Part shown: positions 35,056 through 43,329 of the stretch, piece after piece
Layout: each line of letters opens with the position of its first letter
Position numbering within the stretch: the stretch's first letter is position 1
Assembly: GCF_023149135.1 (NCBI RefSeq)
Contig: NZ_JAIWJX010000002.1
Span: 2,728,001-2,792,000, forward strand
Length of the DNA: 64,000 nucleotides
DNA from: Fictibacillus marinisediminis
GTDB taxonomy: Bacteria; Bacillota; Bacilli; Bacillales; Fictibacillaceae
Reading direction: 5' to 3'
Position numbers and translations under genes: made by a program
Notes under the pieces: generated by a model
The model's database searches: none
What the model saw: only the letters and a program-made list of their open reading frames with translations
What the model was told of the DNA's origin: nothing

Positions 35056-35077
35056 GATCTTTCTCCTTCCAATCTCT

Positions 35078-35734
35078 CTAACGCTGCTCTTTATCCTTTT
35101 TCATGCTGATGGCTAAGCCGTCGCCGACAGGCAGAATGGCAGTTGTATACTCTTCGTGGTTCATGAGAAACTCATTGTAAGAACGAATCTTTCTGACTAA
35201 GGATGCCAGCCGTCGCGTTTCAACCTCGCTGTCATCGGCAACATAGCCTTTAAATAGAATATTATCTGAGATCATGATGCCCTTCGGCCGAAGCTGTCTT
35301 CCATAGTTCTCAAAAAAACGCTGGTATTGCCCTTTTGCGGCATCTATAAATACAACATCGAAGGGTGCATGTTTTTCTGCCTCTGCTGCTAATTCATTGG
35401 CGTCACCCTGCAATACAGTTATTCTGTCCGTAAATCCTAATTCCTTAATATTGGCCACAGCCAGCTCGTATCGTTCTGGATCTTTCTCAATGGTAACGAT
35501 CGAAGCATCTGGTACAGCTTCTGCCATACGAATCGCAGAATACCCTATGGCTGTTCCTACCTCCAGGATTTTTTTCGGCTGGATAATTCGGAGGTGCTGA
35601 AGCAAGGCTTCAATGCCGACGAGCTCCATGATCGGAACACTATGCTCTTTTGCATACTCCTCAATTTCCATTATTCTCGGATCCCGATCAGGAATTAATT
35701 CTTCGATATAGTCCTGTACTTCTTTTGTGATCAA
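35078..35734 (-). CDS. trmR: tRNA 5-hydroxyuridine methyltransferase TrmR (YrrM), O-methyltransferase family
   Basis: 218 residues from a TTG preceded by AAGGAGGCATCGCC. Motif [21 protein letters not shown], the SAM-ribose acidic residue in [10 protein letters not shown], and [20 protein letters not shown] (the catechol-methyltransferase-like metal and SAM site). B. subtilis YrrM methylates 5-hydroxyuridine at tRNA position 34. The hydroxylating partners (YrrN/YrrO) normally next to it are missing, so hydroxylation must rely on a gene elsewhere. Confidence 0.85.
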   Translation of the reverse strand: MITKEVQDYIEELIPDRDPRIMEIEEYAKEHSVPIMELVGIEALLQHLRIIQPKKILEVGTAIGYSAIRMAEAVPDASIVTIEKDPERYELAVANIKELGFTDRITVLQGDANELAAEAEKHAPFDVVFIDAAKGQYQRFFENYGRQLRPKGIMISDNILFKGYVADDSEVETRRLASLVRKIRSYNEFLMNHEEYTTAILPVGDGLAISMKKDKEQR

Positions 35735-35797
35735 GGCGATGCCTCCTTACTTAACCCGGAACATTATATCATAAAAGCATAATGTTATGTTTTCTTT

Positions 35798-36925
35798 TTA
35801 GCTTTTCCTTGCGTGCGCCTGCCATTCATCCCGGTATTTTTGAACGACTTTTGTATGTTCCTTGTATGTTTTTGTATAAATCACTTGACCGTTTGGGCGG
35901 GCATAGAAAAAGTAATATCCCGACGGTTCTGGCTTCAGTGCAGCCTTAATCGATTCTTCACCTGGAGATGCCACCGGGCCAATGGGCAGCCCTGGATATT
36001 TATACGTATTATAAGGTGAGTCAAACTTTAGTTCTTTGTAGAGAACTTGTACTTTAAAGTTCTTACGTGCATATTTAACGGTTGGATCGGAATCAAGCGT
36101 CATTTTCTTTTTTAACCGGTTGTAAAAAACGCCTGATATTTTAGGACGATCTTCTGGCCTTTGAGCTTCCTCTTCAATCATTGATGCTAAAGTCAGAACT
36201 TCATAAGGCTTTTTCTTGCTTTTTTTAATTTCAGCCTGGTAGTTATCTATGACCCTTTGCGTTTTTTCCACCATTTTCTTTATAACCGCTTTTACATCAG
36301 GTTTTTTCTCATCAAACTCATATTTCGCAGGGAACAAATACCCTTCAAGCGGATAATAGACCTTTTTGTCATAAACTTTATTATCAATAATAGGAAACTG
36401 CGCCTGCAGCTCTTTCACAAATGTTCTGTCGTTCATAATCTTCATTACTTGTTCTTTGCTTTGGCCGGTGTTTTTCGCCAATACTTCGGCTACTTGCGGA
36501 ATGATAAACCCTTCAGGTATGGTGAAGGAGGTTTCAGGATGGCGAAATACTTTACCGTTCTTTAAAGCGGCGATCAGCTGATCGACATTCATTGAAGGTT
36601 TAAGGTCATAGACGCCAGCCTGCAAATTTCCAGACTCTTTAGATTTGGCATACACCTGAAAGACCATGCTGCTGGTGATCAGCCCTTTGTCTTCTAAAAT
36701 TTTTCCGATAGTGGAAACTGAAGAACCAATCGGTATATCTACCGTAATCTTTTTATTGTTATGTGGGTTTACAGGTCCAAGCGCATCTTTTATGTATGTA
36801 TATCCATATACAGCAGCTGCGGCAATGATCACAAAGATCAGAAATAGAACGACTGCTGTATTTCTTTTTCGGTTTTTCCGGCCGGAATCAAGAGGGCCTC
36901 CGGAAACCGTATTTAATATTAACAC
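35798..36925 (-). CDS. mltG: Endolytic peptidoglycan transglycosylase MltG
   Basis: 375 residues from a GTG at 36925, chosen because AAGGGAG lies eight bases upstream; an in-frame ATG at 36943 has no ribosome binding site. A cytoplasmic basic start, a membrane helix (TAVVLFLIFVIIAAAAVYGY), a LysM-like part, and the YceG domain with YPLEGYLFPAKYEF, ASMIEEEAQRPEDRPKISGV (catalytic Glu) and SPYNTYKYPGLPIGPVASPG. It cuts nascent glycan strands at the membrane. Confidence 0.93.
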   Translation of the reverse strand: MLILNTVSGGPLDSGRKNRKRNTAVVLFLIFVIIAAAAVYGYTYIKDALGPVNPHNNKKITVDIPIGSSVSTIGKILEDKGLITSSMVFQVYAKSKESGNLQAGVYDLKPSMNVDQLIAALKNGKVFRHPETSFTIPEGFIIPQVAEVLAKNTGQSKEQVMKIMNDRTFVKELQAQFPIIDNKVYDKKVYYPLEGYLFPAKYEFDEKKPDVKAVIKKMVEKTQRVIDNYQAEIKKSKKKPYEVLTLASMIEEEAQRPEDRPKISGVFYNRLKKKMTLDSDPTVKYARKNFKVQVLYKELKFDSPYNTYKYPGLPIGPVASPGEESIKAALKPEPSGYYFFYARPNGQVIYTKTYKEHTKVVQKYRDEWQAHARKS

Positions 36926-36993
36926 CCTTTTCTCTCCCTTCATCTGCTTAATTATACTGATAAGTAAAAATCATGTCTAGCTTCCATAATTAA

Positions 36994-37092
36994 GAAAAGC
37001 GCAAGCGTCTCTGTTAAAGTCCGATATAGAATAAGTTCATCATTAATCGATGCCGGACTTATGCCCTGCGGATACTAGCGCTGCAGCCAGAC
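36994..37092. repeat. Interspersed GAAAAGCGCAAGCG repeat, copy A
   Basis: Begins GAAAAGCGCAAGCG, ends CTAGCGCTGCAGCCAGACAC; the same family as 49998-50049 and 53096-53204. The ends are inversely related, so it may fold back. It lies between mltG and the DUF1292 gene's terminator. Confidence 0.65.
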
Positions 37093-37136
37093 ACAACTCC
37101 CAGATAAAGGAATTTGAAGTATGCTCCAATGTCATA

Positions 37137-37169
37137 AAAAAAAGCAGCTAAAGTTAGACTTTAGCTGCC
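37137..37169 (-). terminator. Terminator of the ireB-ruvX-DUF1292 operon
   Basis: GCAGCTAAAG pairs with CTTTAGCTGC; on the minus strand a T-run follows. Confidence 0.85.
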
Positions 37170-37175
37170 AATCGA

Positions 37176-37475
37176 TTATTCTTCTTCATCTTGAAAAGCG
37201 TTTAGTGTTTCTTCGATCATTTGCCACTCTTCATCTGTTTCAAGAGGGAAAAGCTCGATATCGTCTTCCCCTTCACCCTTGTCTACAAAACGGAAAGGAA
37301 AAACTTCCTGCTCTTCGCTCTCCTCATCTTCTTGATCGTCACCAGCTGGTACGAGCAGAATGTAAGAATGGCCTGTCGGAGTGGTGCTTCCGTCAATCGT
37401 CATTAGTACTTCAAACAGGTTCTCTTCTCCATCTTCTCCTGGAATGATAATGTGCTCTTTTTCTTCATTTGCCAT
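37176..37475 (-). CDS. yrzB: DUF1292 family protein (YrzB-like)
   Basis: 99 residues from the ATG at 37475 (GAGGTGATTCAA in front). Very acidic: HIIIPGEDGEENLFEVLMTI, then GDDQEDEESEEQEVFPFRFV, then TDEEWQMIEETLNAF. Short beta-rich domain found next to ruvX and alaS across Firmicutes. Function unknown. It starts 10 bases after the ruvX stop. Confidence 0.9.
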   Translation of the reverse strand: MANEEKEHIIIPGEDGEENLFEVLMTIDGSTTPTGHSYILLVPAGDDQEDEESEEQEVFPFRFVDKGEGEDDIELFPLETDEEWQMIEETLNAFQDEEE

Positions 37476-37485
37476 TTGAATCACC

Positions 37486-37914
37486 TCAATTTTTTAATTG
37501 GCGGCTGTCTAAATAACCTTGCAGAATCAAAACCGCTGCCATCTTATCAATCACTTGTTTCCTTTTTTTGCGGCTGACATCTGCTGAAATCAGCATTTTT
37601 TCGGCAGCCATCGTCGTTAACCGCTCGTCCCATAACACGACGGGAAGTTCAAACCGCTTTTCAGCCTCTCGGGCAAATTCCTGGCATGCTTCACCGCTCG
37701 GACCAATGGATCCGTTCATGTTTTTGGGTAAGCCTACTACAATTTCTTCAACTTCGTACTGTTTGACCCACTCGCCAATACGTTCAAAGACTTCGTCGGG
37801 CTGATGCGGTTTTCTCCTGACCGTTTCAATTCCCTGAGCAGTCCAGCCCATGGCATCGCTGACGGCCACTCCAACCGTGTGGGAACCCACATCAAGTCCT
37901 AGAATTCTGGTCAT
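37486..37914 (-). CDS. ruvX: RuvX/YqgF Holliday-junction-resolvase-like nuclease
   Basis: 142 residues, RNase H fold: [20 protein letters not shown] (first catalytic Asp), [32 protein letters not shown] (Glu) and the C-terminal [16 protein letters not shown] (Asp). Homologues act in rRNA 5'-end processing and possibly recombination. The ATG overlaps the ireB stop (TAATG). Confidence 0.93.
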   Translation of the reverse strand: MTRILGLDVGSHTVGVAVSDAMGWTAQGIETVRRKPHQPDEVFERIGEWVKQYEVEEIVVGLPKNMNGSIGPSGEACQEFAREAEKRFELPVVLWDERLTTMAAEKMLISADVSRKKRKQVIDKMAAVLILQGYLDSRQLKN

Positions 37915-38186
37915 TAGAGAGAATCCTTTTCCTTCGTATCAAGATAGGATTTAACCAGTTCTTCAATAAGTTCATCCCGTTCAATTTTACGAATCATCGT
38001 TCTGGCATCCTTATGGCGCGGAATATAGGCTGGGTCTCCTGATAACAGATACCCGACAATTTGATTTATCGGGTTATAGCCTTTTTCCTGCAGTGCTTCA
38101 TAAACGGAGAATAGCACTTTTTGCACATTTGGATCCATTGAATCGTCATGAAAATTAAACTTCATTGTTTTATCCATAGAACTCAC
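37914..38186 (-). CDS. IreB family regulatory phosphoprotein (YrzL)
   Basis: 90 residues from a GTG at 38186, preceded by AGAGGTG; the resulting start [12 protein letters not shown] agrees with the B. subtilis YrzL start as I remember it. The rest includes [20 protein letters not shown] and [19 protein letters not shown]. The Enterococcus homologue IreB is phosphorylated by a PASTA kinase and affects cephalosporin tolerance. First gene of the small operon; ruvX follows with overlap. Confidence 0.92.
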   Translation of the reverse strand: MSSMDKTMKFNFHDDSMDPNVQKVLFSVYEALQEKGYNPINQIVGYLLSGDPAYIPRHKDARTMIRKIERDELIEELVKSYLDTKEKDSL

Positions 38187-38269
38187 GGCCAACACCTCTT
38201 TCTCTAACTTCTCCCTTTTGACTGAATGTATTTTCCCTTTATACAGTCATTGTACCCTTAATGCTGTGA

Positions 38270-40906
38270 TTAGCAAACAGATTTAACTGCATCAACCACC
38301 GATTCCAATGCAGATTCCAATTTTTCGGGATCTTTTCCTCCAGCTTGGGCCATGTCAGGACGGCCTCCGCCGCCTCCGCCGCAGCGTGAAGCTACCTCTT
38401 TTACAAGATTGCCGGCATGGTAGCCTTTTGAAATCAAATCTTTTGTAACACCGGCTACAATGTTTACTTTATCATTATTTACTGCTCCGAGTACTACAAT
38501 TCCGCTCGAAAGTTTATTTTTTAAATCATCAACGATGGAACGCAGGCCATTCATATCTGCCGCATTTACTTTTTTAACGATCAGAGAAACACCATTGACC
38601 TCTACTTTTTCGTTGATTAAGCTTCCTGCTTCCATGTTGCCTAATTTAGAAGACAAAGCTTCCTTCTCACGCTGAAGTTCGCGAATTTGGCTTTGAAGTG
38701 TTTCGATGCGGTGCGGCACTTCTTTTGTACTGGTTTTCAGTATAGCAGCAGCGTCACGAAGAACCTGAACCTGTTCCTTCATCGCCTGGTATGCTTCCTG
38801 TCCTGTTACAGCTTCAATCCTTCTTGTTCCAGCACCGATTCCTGTCTCAGAAAGGATCTTAAACAACCCGATCTCAGATGTATTATGAACGTGGCATCCA
38901 CCGCAAAGCTCAAGGCTGTAATCCCCAATCTGAACGACACGGACTACTTTTCCGTACTTTTCACCGAATAAAGCCATTGCACCCATAGCTTTTGCTTCAT
39001 CGATTGGTTTCAGCATTTTATCCACTGCGATCGTCTTCCAGATTTTCTGATTGACGATTTCCTCGATGCGCTCCAGTTCCTCAGGAGAAATACTTCCGAA
39101 GTGAGAGAAGTCAAATCTAAGTCTTCCTGGCGCGACTTGAGAACCAGCCTGATTAACATGGGTTCCCAGAACATCTTTCAGCGCCTGATGCAGAAGGTGG
39201 GTAGCCGTATGATTTTTTACAATAGCAGCACGCTTCTCAGCATTTACTTGTGCCACGACTTCAATCCCTGTGCGCAAGCTTCCTTTCACTACCATTACAG
39301 TATGAAGGTTCTGACCGTTCGGCGCCTTCTGTACATCCTTCACGTACAATTCTACACCTTCTCCAATAATAGTTCCCTGATCGGCTACCTGACCGCCGCT
39401 TTCAGCGTAGAATGGAGTGAGATCCAAGATGACCTGCCCCTCTTCTCCTTCGCCTAGCAGGTCTACCCGCTCACCGTTTTGAAGAGTCTCCAGCACTTTT
39501 GAAGTACTTCTTTCTTCATCATAACCGACAAATTCACTGTTGGTTTTGATATCGCTGAGTACGCCTCCCTGCACTTGCATGGAATCTACATCCTGGCGCG
39601 CTGAACGAGCACGTTCACGCTGTGCTTCCATCTCTTTTTCAAAACCGGCACGGTCGACTTCCATATTGTGTTCAGCAGCGTACTCTTCAGTCAGTTCAAA
39701 AGGAAAACCGAATGTATCATAGAGTTTAAACGCATCCTTTCCTGCAATCGTGCTGCTGCCTGATGCTTTTTCTTTTTGGATGACATCCTCAAGAATCGCC
39801 AATCCTTCATTGATGGTTTCATGGAAACGTTCCTCTTCGTTCTTGATGACGCGCTGAATAAAAGGAACTTTCTCTTTCACTTCAGGATAAAAGTCAACCA
39901 TTATGTCAGCAACAGTCGGTACAAGTTCAAACATGAACGGACGATCTAAGCCTATTTGTTTAGCGAAACGTGTCGCTCTTCTGATCAGGCGGCGAAGAAT
40001 ATATCCGCGTCCTTCATTTGAAGGCAGTGCATTGTCTGAAACCGCAAAAGCGACCGTTCGAATATGGTCAGCAATTACCTTAAACGCCGTATCCGTTTCC
40101 TTGCTTACTCCATACTTGCTGCCTGAAAGCTGTTCAGTCATCCGAATCACAGGGATGAAGAGATCTGTGTCATAGTTGGTCGGAACGTTCTGGATGACGG
40201 AAACCATGCGCTCAAGGCCCATTCCTGTATCAATATTCTTCTTCGGAAGTGGAGTATACGTTCCATCAGGATTATGGTTGAACTCAGAAAAAACAAGGTT
40301 CCATACTTCAAGATAACGGTCATTTTCTCCACCCGGGTAAAGTTCCGGATCTTCTGGGTCTTTACCGTACGTTTCTCCTCGGTCATAGAAGATCTCTGTG
40401 TTTGGCCCACTCGGCCCTTCACCGATATCCCAGAAATTTCCTTCCAGACGGATGATTCGTTCTGCAGGCACCCCTACTGTCTTGTTCCAGATATCGAATG
40501 CTTCATCATCTTCCGGATGAATGGTTACAGAAAGCATTTCAGGATCAAATCCAATCCATTTTGGATCCGTTAGAAACTCCCAAGCCCAAATGATGGCTTC
40601 TTCTTTAAAATAGTCCCCGATAGAAAAGTTCCCAAGCATCTCAAAGAATGTGTGGTGTCTTGCTGTGATACCTACATTTTCAATATCATTGGTACGGATT
40701 GATTTCTGCGCATTCACGATTCTTGGATTTTCAGGGATGACCCTGCCGTCAAAGTATTTTTTCAGCGTTGCTACTCCACTATTAATCCATAGCAAAGACG
40801 GATCTTCGTGGGGGACGAGTGATGCACTTGGCTCGACACTGTGGCCCTTCTCCTGGAAAAAATCCAGAAACATTTGTCTTACTTGAGCAGATGTTAAAGT
40901 TTTCAT
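38270..40906 (-). CDS. alaS: Alanine--tRNA ligase
   Basis: 878 residues, the usual length. Aminoacylation domain (residues 1-250) with [13 protein letters not shown] and [20 protein letters not shown], an editing domain with [11 protein letters not shown] and the zinc-binding [13 protein letters not shown], and a C-Ala/DHHA1 tail with [17 protein letters not shown]. Charges tRNA-Ala and clears Ser/Gly mischarging. A T-box leader precedes it. Confidence 0.98.
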   Translation of the reverse strand: MKTLTSAQVRQMFLDFFQEKGHSVEPSASLVPHEDPSLLWINSGVATLKKYFDGRVIPENPRIVNAQKSIRTNDIENVGITARHHTFFEMLGNFSIGDYFKEEAIIWAWEFLTDPKWIGFDPEMLSVTIHPEDDEAFDIWNKTVGVPAERIIRLEGNFWDIGEGPSGPNTEIFYDRGETYGKDPEDPELYPGGENDRYLEVWNLVFSEFNHNPDGTYTPLPKKNIDTGMGLERMVSVIQNVPTNYDTDLFIPVIRMTEQLSGSKYGVSKETDTAFKVIADHIRTVAFAVSDNALPSNEGRGYILRRLIRRATRFAKQIGLDRPFMFELVPTVADIMVDFYPEVKEKVPFIQRVIKNEEERFHETINEGLAILEDVIQKEKASGSSTIAGKDAFKLYDTFGFPFELTEEYAAEHNMEVDRAGFEKEMEAQRERARSARQDVDSMQVQGGVLSDIKTNSEFVGYDEERSTSKVLETLQNGERVDLLGEGEEGQVILDLTPFYAESGGQVADQGTIIGEGVELYVKDVQKAPNGQNLHTVMVVKGSLRTGIEVVAQVNAEKRAAIVKNHTATHLLHQALKDVLGTHVNQAGSQVAPGRLRFDFSHFGSISPEELERIEEIVNQKIWKTIAVDKMLKPIDEAKAMGAMALFGEKYGKVVRVVQIGDYSLELCGGCHVHNTSEIGLFKILSETGIGAGTRRIEAVTGQEAYQAMKEQVQVLRDAAAILKTSTKEVPHRIETLQSQIRELQREKEALSSKLGNMEAGSLINEKVEVNGVSLIVKKVNAADMNGLRSIVDDLKNKLSSGIVVLGAVNNDKVNIVAGVTKDLISKGYHAGNLVKEVASRCGGGGGGRPDMAQAGGKDPEKLESALESVVDAVKSVC

Positions 40907-40943
40907 CTTCCCAATCTCCTTTCTGGTATAAAAACGACGGGCA

Positions 40944-41198
40944 AATAAAAAAACTCCCGTTCCTGATCTGCATCAGGGACGAGAGTTGTTATTCACGCGG
41001 TACCACCCTGGTTATGAACCCGCTTTCAATGGGGATCATCACCTTAAATAAACGTTAACGGGGTTTAACCGGCAGGTATTAATTGCACTCGGGAGTAGCT
41101 TTCCGTTCCTCTTACTTTTAGAAACCTTCCAGCCTTGGGTTTCCTCTCTATAAAAGGGTAGAAACGTACTTATCTCCATCATCGTTTTGCTTTATCTT
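40944..41198 (-). promoter_or_regulatory. T-box leader of alaS
   Basis: On the minus strand the T-box sequence AGGGTGGTACCGCG (40996-41009) is followed by a GC-rich terminator (ACTCTCGTCCC...GGGAACGGGAGT then T-run, 40945-40990). The likely specifier is GCT (41097-41099) in AAAGCTACTCCCGAG, an Ala codon followed by a purine. Uncharged tRNA-Ala should favour antitermination. Confidence 0.93.
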
Positions 41199-41204
41199 GC
41201 AGTA

Positions 41205-41234
41205 AGTATAATTCCTTCTATGGCATTTTGTCAA
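41205..41234 (-). promoter_or_regulatory. SigA promoter of alaS
   Basis: TTGACA (41229-41234), 18 bases, TATACT (41205-41210). The -35 box lies within the last codons of the upstream AI-2E-family gene. Confidence 0.75.
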
Positions 41235-42315
41235 TCTTTGCCGTAAGTCTGTGATCACGGATGTGAACAACGATCACTTTAAGTATAGAAAACACAGGAA
41301 CAGCTAGAATCAAGCCCAAAATCCCCCCAATTTCTCCGCCTGCAAGGAGAGCGAGGATAATCAGAGCTGGATGGATATGAAGGCTTTTGCCAACGATTAG
41401 AGGCCCTAAAATATTTCCTTCTATAAACTGAAGCACAAGCATAATCCCTGCAACAATCAGCACCATTTTTACAGAGATTGTGAATGCGATGAATATAACC
41501 GGCACAGCACCAAGAATAGGTCCAAAATAAGGGATAACATCGGTTATGGCTATAATAATCCCAAGAATAATCGGATAAGGCATACCTGCCAGCCAGAGAG
41601 CGAGCACAGCAGCTGCACCGAGAAGACTGCCGACAAACAGCTGCCCGCGTATATAGCCGCCAAGAGACCGGTCAATATCTTTCAATAAGTGAATGCCTTC
41701 TTTCCGCCATTTTCTCGGGGTTATATACCAGCATGCTCGTTTAATTACATCAATATCCTTTAAAAAATAAAAAACAAGGAACGGGATGATAATCAATACA
41801 AAAAAATAATCGACAATTTTTTTTATGGATCCGATCACATTAGCCGCACTTTTTTCCAAGTAATGTTCAGCCGATTGGATATAATCTTCAATGCGGAGAT
41901 GAATGGAACGAGGCAGCCGGGAGGTATGGTGATCCACTTCCAGCAGCCAGTTACGGTACGTTTTTGATATGGCAGGTATATTTGAGACGAGTTCCCGTAT
42001 CTGAAGCACCATGTATGGGATGCCTTTGTATACTCCGTAGCCGATACCGCCAAAAAACAAAACGTAGATAAACAGAATCGCCAGTGTCCGCGGAACGCCC
42101 CAATGATGCAGCTTTTCTACGAGTGGATGAAGCAAGTAGGTGATGAACACCGCAATAAAAAAAGGGATAAACACCGCTTTGACCGTTGTCAGCACAGGTG
42201 TCCAGAAAGGGGCAAGCTTAAGCAGCAGCCAGCCGCACAGAAACAAAAGTACCAACAGAGACAGGCGGATGATCCACTTCATATACTTTTCTCGATGTAT
42301 GGTAAACACCTCCAT
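41218..42315 (-). CDS. yrrI: AI-2E family transporter (YrrI-like)
   Basis: Up to 365 residues, about eight membrane segments: WIIRLSLLVLLFLCGWLLL, FIPFFIAVFITYLLHPLVEK, and late helices GQLFVGSLLGAAAVLALWLAG, and IIAITDVIPYFGPILGAVPV. The PYFGP-type loop is typical of the TqsA/YdiK family, which includes autoinducer-2 exporters and Na/H-linked carriers; the substrate here is unknown. The start is unclear: ATG 42315 contains the GGAGGTG sequence itself, ATG 42282 has only a weak site. Confidence 0.88.
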   Translation of the reverse strand: MEVFTIHREKYMKWIIRLSLLVLLFLCGWLLLKLAPFWTPVLTTVKAVFIPFFIAVFITYLLHPLVEKLHHWGVPRTLAILFIYVLFFGGIGYGVYKGIPYMVLQIRELVSNIPAISKTYRNWLLEVDHHTSRLPRSIHLRIEDYIQSAEHYLEKSAANVIGSIKKIVDYFFVLIIIPFLVFYFLKDIDVIKRACWYITPRKWRKEGIHLLKDIDRSLGGYIRGQLFVGSLLGAAAVLALWLAGMPYPIILGIIIAITDVIPYFGPILGAVPVIFIAFTISVKMVLIVAGIMLVLQFIEGNILGPLIVGKSLHIHPALIILALLAGGEIGGILGLILAVPVFSILKVIVVHIRDHRLTAKIDKMP

Positions 42316-42344
42316 CTATATTGTTGCCACAACCTCTCATTTCA

Positions 42345-42381
42345 TGAAAAAAAGTCCATGCTTTTTTTAGCATGGACTTTC
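42345..42381 (-). terminator. Terminator of the 54-residue gene
   Basis: AAAGTCCATGC pairs with GCATGGACTTT across a T-rich loop; T-run on the minus strand. Confidence 0.85.
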
Positions 42382-42387
42382 ATTTCT

Positions 42388-42552
42388 TTAATAAATGGCT
42401 TTTGCCAGTCTCTTACGTATTTTTCTTACTCTTTTAGAAGATAACAGGTCGTCCATCCTCATAAAATTCATCCCGTTTTTTCCGGATGATTTCATTCCTT
42501 TAAAAGCTGCCCAGATGCCTAGGGCAAGTAAAGGTTTTAAATAGCTGTTCAT
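42388..42552 (-). CDS. Small basic hypothetical protein
   Basis: 54 residues: MNSYLKPLLALGIWAAFKGM, then MRMDDLLSSKRVRKIRKRL. A short hydrophobic N-terminus is followed by a strongly basic C-terminus, suggesting membrane or nucleic-acid association. GGGTGACAAC precedes the ATG. Terminator right after the stop. It lies 35 bases downstream of the zinc-ribbon gene. Family not recognised. Confidence 0.65.
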   Translation of the reverse strand: MNSYLKPLLALGIWAAFKGMKSSGKNGMNFMRMDDLLSSKRVRKIRKRLAKAIY

Positions 42553-42587
42553 GTTGTCACCCACCCATTCATTAAGATCACTTAACG

Positions 42588-42785
42588 TTATTGTGCATCG
42601 GCATTAAAGGATAAATCTTGATCTTCAAAAAGATCATCAAGCGAGGTCAGACTGCCGTCTTCTTCCACCTGGTGAAGGGACAGCATGCCGTTTACAATGG
42701 ACAGTTCGATAAAACAATTCCAGCAATAATACTGATTGACACCGATCTTGCCGATATCCTTGCAGCTGCAGTTCGGGCATTTCAA
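42588..42785 (-). CDS. Small zinc-ribbon protein
   Basis: 65 residues from a TTG (AAAGGAGG ten bases upstream). MKCPNCSCKDIGKIGVNQYY, then CWNCFIELSI: two CxxC pairs (CPNC and CWNC) form a classic zinc ribbon. The rest is acidic (VEEDGSLTSLDDLFEDQDLS). Positioned between yrrD and the AI-2E gene as a similar small gene is in B. subtilis. Function unknown. Confidence 0.85.
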   Translation of the reverse strand: MKCPNCSCKDIGKIGVNQYYCWNCFIELSIVNGMLSLHQVEEDGSLTSLDDLFEDQDLSFNADAQ

Positions 42786-42809
42786 ATTGAGGGCCCTCCT
42801 TTATAGCAC

Positions 42810-43286
42810 TTATCGTACAAAAAGCGACTGCTTCCCAATGGTTAACGGCTCGTGGGAATAGATGAGAGATCTTCCATCCGTCCAATCGGAAAACAAACCT
42901 TTTGTCACTTCAATTGCTACAATCCTGCCCCAATCATCAGAAAAATATACATCCTCTACTACGGCATCCGTTTCTCCGTCTTTTGAAAGCAGAGCCTGCT
43001 TTAAAATACAGCGAGGATGTTTTACCATCGTAAAAGTCCCCTTAGCTTGGAAGGGTATCTTGTACGGCCCGCAGCTGCACAGCAATACAGAATCCTGGCC
43101 AGCCATTGAAACAGAAGCGTAGGGCACATACTTCTTTCGAAAGGAAAAGGAAAGCTTTTTTTCACAAATTATGAAACCAAGCACGTTTCCTTTAGAATCT
43201 GCCACCACATCTTCTACTCGCCCGATGATTTTTTGGCTATCGGCATGCATTGCTCTTCGTCCTTTTAAAAAAGAAAATGTTCGCAA
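42810..43286 (-). CDS. yrrD: PRC-barrel domain protein (YrrD-like)
   Basis: 158 residues from a TTG at 43286, chosen because the product then opens with RTFSFLKGRR as in YrrD-like proteins and GGTGGGGG lies upstream. Two PRC-barrel repeats: IIGRVEDVVADSKGNVLGFI and AVVEDVYFSDDWGRIVAIEV. PRC-barrels mediate protein interaction, for example in rRNA maturation or photosynthetic assemblies. Role here unknown. Confidence 0.85.
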   Translation of the reverse strand: MRTFSFLKGRRAMHADSQKIIGRVEDVVADSKGNVLGFIICEKKLSFSFRKKYVPYASVSMAGQDSVLLCSCGPYKIPFQAKGTFTMVKHPRCILKQALLSKDGETDAVVEDVYFSDDWGRIVAIEVTKGLFSDWTDGRSLIYSHEPLTIGKQSLFVR

Positions 43287-43329
43287 AGTAACCCCCACCC
43301 TTCCGAACATTCTTATCATTCCACGACTT

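Noticed and set aside
40782..40973. Minus-strand frame running from the alaS 5' end into its leader
   Set aside because: It overlaps the alaS start in another frame and the T-box terminator; no independent evidence.
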